NCBI GenBank assembly: GCA_914767715.1 | Contig: OU612070.1 | Span: forward strand, 17,596,025-17,660,024 | Source of the DNA: Membranipora membranacea | Lineage: Eukaryota; Bryozoa; Gymnolaemata; Cheilostomatida; Membraniporidae | DNA: 64,000 nucleotides | Reading direction: 5' to 3' | Part shown: in pieces, positions 62,385 through 64,000 of the stretch | Layout: each line of letters opens with the position of its first letter | Position numbering within the stretch: position 1 is the first letter of the stretch | The notes under the pieces: model-generated | The model's database searches: none | What the model was told of the DNA's origin: nothing | The model's input: only the letters and a program-made list of their open reading frames with translations | Program-made: the position numbers and the translations under genes

Positions 62385-62690
62385 AGTAACATTGAGGACT
62401 GAGCCTGACCTAGTGTCTATAATTCAGTCTCTTTTATCTTGGTATATCACTATTAACAGCCTGGCCTAGTGCCTATAATTGTTAGAGTGGTGGCTTGCAG
62501 GATAATTCCACTGGTAATTACTCCGTTGAGCACAAAGGGTGGTTGACTATAGTTGTAAGCCTGGCTCCGATGCCTATAATTTACATCATAGCTTTTCCAT
62601 TCTTCGCAGTCGCAGAGGTTTGACTATAGTTGTAAGCCTGGCTTCAATGCCTATAATTTACATCATAGCTTTTCCTTTCTTCGCAAGTGG
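62385..62690. repeat. Four irregular tandem copies of a GCCTGGC..TGCCTATAATT unit
   Basis: The motif occurs near 62402, 62460, 62569 and 62636. The last two belong to a clear 77-bp tandem pair (from 62541 and 62618) with GGTTGACTATAGTTGTAAGC and TTTACATCATAGCTTTTCC. The earlier two are diverged. Nothing else is recognised between 62.4 and 63.0 kb. Confidence 0.75.
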
Positions 62691-63041
62691 CAATATTATT
62701 GGCGGATAGACTATATTTATTGCAATATAGGTCTTTGGTTCTCTGCAGTGAGTAAGGGGGCTCAACGCCTTATACAACCCCTCATTCTGAGTAACTGCAA
62801 TTGTTGAGGTGAGAGCCAATACTCACTGGATCATCAATTGGGCTTCGTATAAGCCGGTTTTGAGTTGCGTAACGGATTGGCAACTCGGTCAGTGTGCTTG
62901 AATAGACACTGAAGCTTTCTTGTTCTGGTGGATTTATTAACCCTCGTGCCTAAACTACCAAACTAATCACAAGACGGGTGTAGTAATCAAGAAAATCCAG
63001 AACAGGAGCAAAAGATTCTGGTAAACTGCTATGGTCTCCCT

Positions 63042-63935
63042 GGTCCAACACCTCTATTTATTTCCCCATTGCTTTACATGCAAACTATGTTGACTTGTCA
63101 CCCCAATAGGCCTGCTTCAGGTTCTTTTATTTCTTTAACCATACCACTCAAAATGATGGTATACTTCTGCTCTTCCATATTGGTGACTATGGGTTGAAAA
63201 TTCGTTGTCAGAATTTTTCAGTGGCCCCATATGTAAGACCATTGCATTTATCACACATTTCCGGTCTAATTTTCGATAGCCAAACCCACTGAATTAGATT
63301 CTTCTCATAGAATGGAAATAGTATCATAGCGTTATACGGTTAGGACACTAAACATAGGCACCCATCTGACTGTGATCTGATTGGCTGTCCCTAGTAGTAT
63401 GAATAATTAGCCTGAAAAATTGTCTTGTTTACAAAATTGCAAACAGTAATTATACCCCTACAGTGTCGATGATTTGGGCATTTCTAGATTGCTACTAGGG
63501 ACTGGCTATTTTTGCGAGCCCTTTGTTTTGCAAAAGAAAGCTAATGATGCTATTCCAGATATGGATTTCAATGGCCAAACCATATGCATTGATCTTCCTA
63601 AAATGATTTTGCAAAAAGAAATTTCATAATTTAATTCAATAAATCTCCATTGCAAATACACCTGTAAATTTTTGGAAGATCAATGCATACTGATTGGCTA
63701 ATGTAAATTAGACCGGAAATGTGTGCAAAATGCAATGGTCTTATATATTGGGCCACTAAAAAATTCTGACAACCGTTTTTCAACCCATAGTCACCAATAT
63801 GGAAGACCAGGAGCATACCATCATTTTGAGTGGTCTGGTTAAAGAATTGAAAGAGCCTGAAGCAGGCCTATTGAGGTGACAAGTCAACATAGTTTGCATG
63901 TAAAGCAATGGGGAAATAAATAGAGGTGTTGGACC
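63042..63935. mobile_element. Long foldback element, arms of about 231 bp
   Basis: Arm 63042-63273 is the inverted copy of 63705-63935, at roughly nine identical positions in ten. The spacer (63274-63704) holds the repeat also found at 52.8-53.4 kb, and a nested small inverted repeat (TGCATTGATCTTCC near 63587 and its complement near 63676). Each arm contains the same short frame: on the plus strand at 63799 MEDQEHTIILSGLVKELKEP, and on the minus strand MEEQKYTIILSGMVKEIKEP, each ending EAGLL plus one residue and a stop. Confidence 0.88.
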
Positions 63936-64000
63936 TCCATGTCTTATTGAAAACTGACTGCTCAAATTCTACCTCCATTCATCAAAGAAATATGGGGGGA

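Overview
This is animal nuclear DNA: AT-rich, with intron-rich genes, GT-AG splice sites and AATAAA signals. The clear genes encode a cornichon, 26S proteasome subunit Rpt2, WDR74, a p180/kinectin-type ER protein, a SAMD15-like SAM protein and a Ly6 cluster. I see no bacterial operon, CRISPR array or rRNA. The mix suits an invertebrate metazoan, perhaps an early-branching or marine one, but the sequence alone does not fix the species. All gene models were built by hand from splice signals and reading-phase continuity.

Layout. At 1-700 lie the first two coding exons of a cornichon gene (minus). It shares a 177-bp bidirectional promoter with PSMC1 (869-5347, plus; 10 coding exons, 439 aa). PSMC1 converges on WDR74 (5567-9461, minus; 8 coding exons, 404 aa). 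A repeat-rich stretch (9.9-12.1 kb) holds a decayed LINE that is split by a 324-bp inverted-repeat element. An RRBP1/kinectin-like gene follows (13586-27228, plus; 19 coding exons, 960 aa). Then come an unrecognised seven-exon gene (29027-36120, plus; about 431 aa) and a SAMD15-like gene (37268-40352, plus; first exon not found).

From 42 kb a small Ly6/uPAR-type cluster begins. Two intact three-exon genes (Ly6-A 42877-48169, Ly6-B 51651-54848; 124 aa each) encode secreted, probably GPI-anchored three-finger proteins. Between and after them are an exon-3 relic, a duplicated 3' end and a third, broken copy (Ly6-C). The last exon of Ly6-C is cut at the CICE motif by a P-element-type transposase gene in the opposite orientation, itself interrupted by one stop codon. 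The cluster is full of young repeats: a tRNA-related SINE with a perfect 15-bp target duplication, a 364-bp insertion whose empty site is preserved 10 kb away, roughly 355-bp tandem units with a conserved short reading frame, and a long foldback element at the right edge.

The housekeeping genes serve separate processes: ER export, proteasome ATPase, ribosome assembly and ER membrane organisation. The SAMD15-like gene and its unknown neighbour sit close together on one strand, but no shared function can be shown. The parts most worth a second look are the unrecognised gene at 29-36 kb, the Ly6 cluster with its conversion-like identity block, and the transposon junctions.
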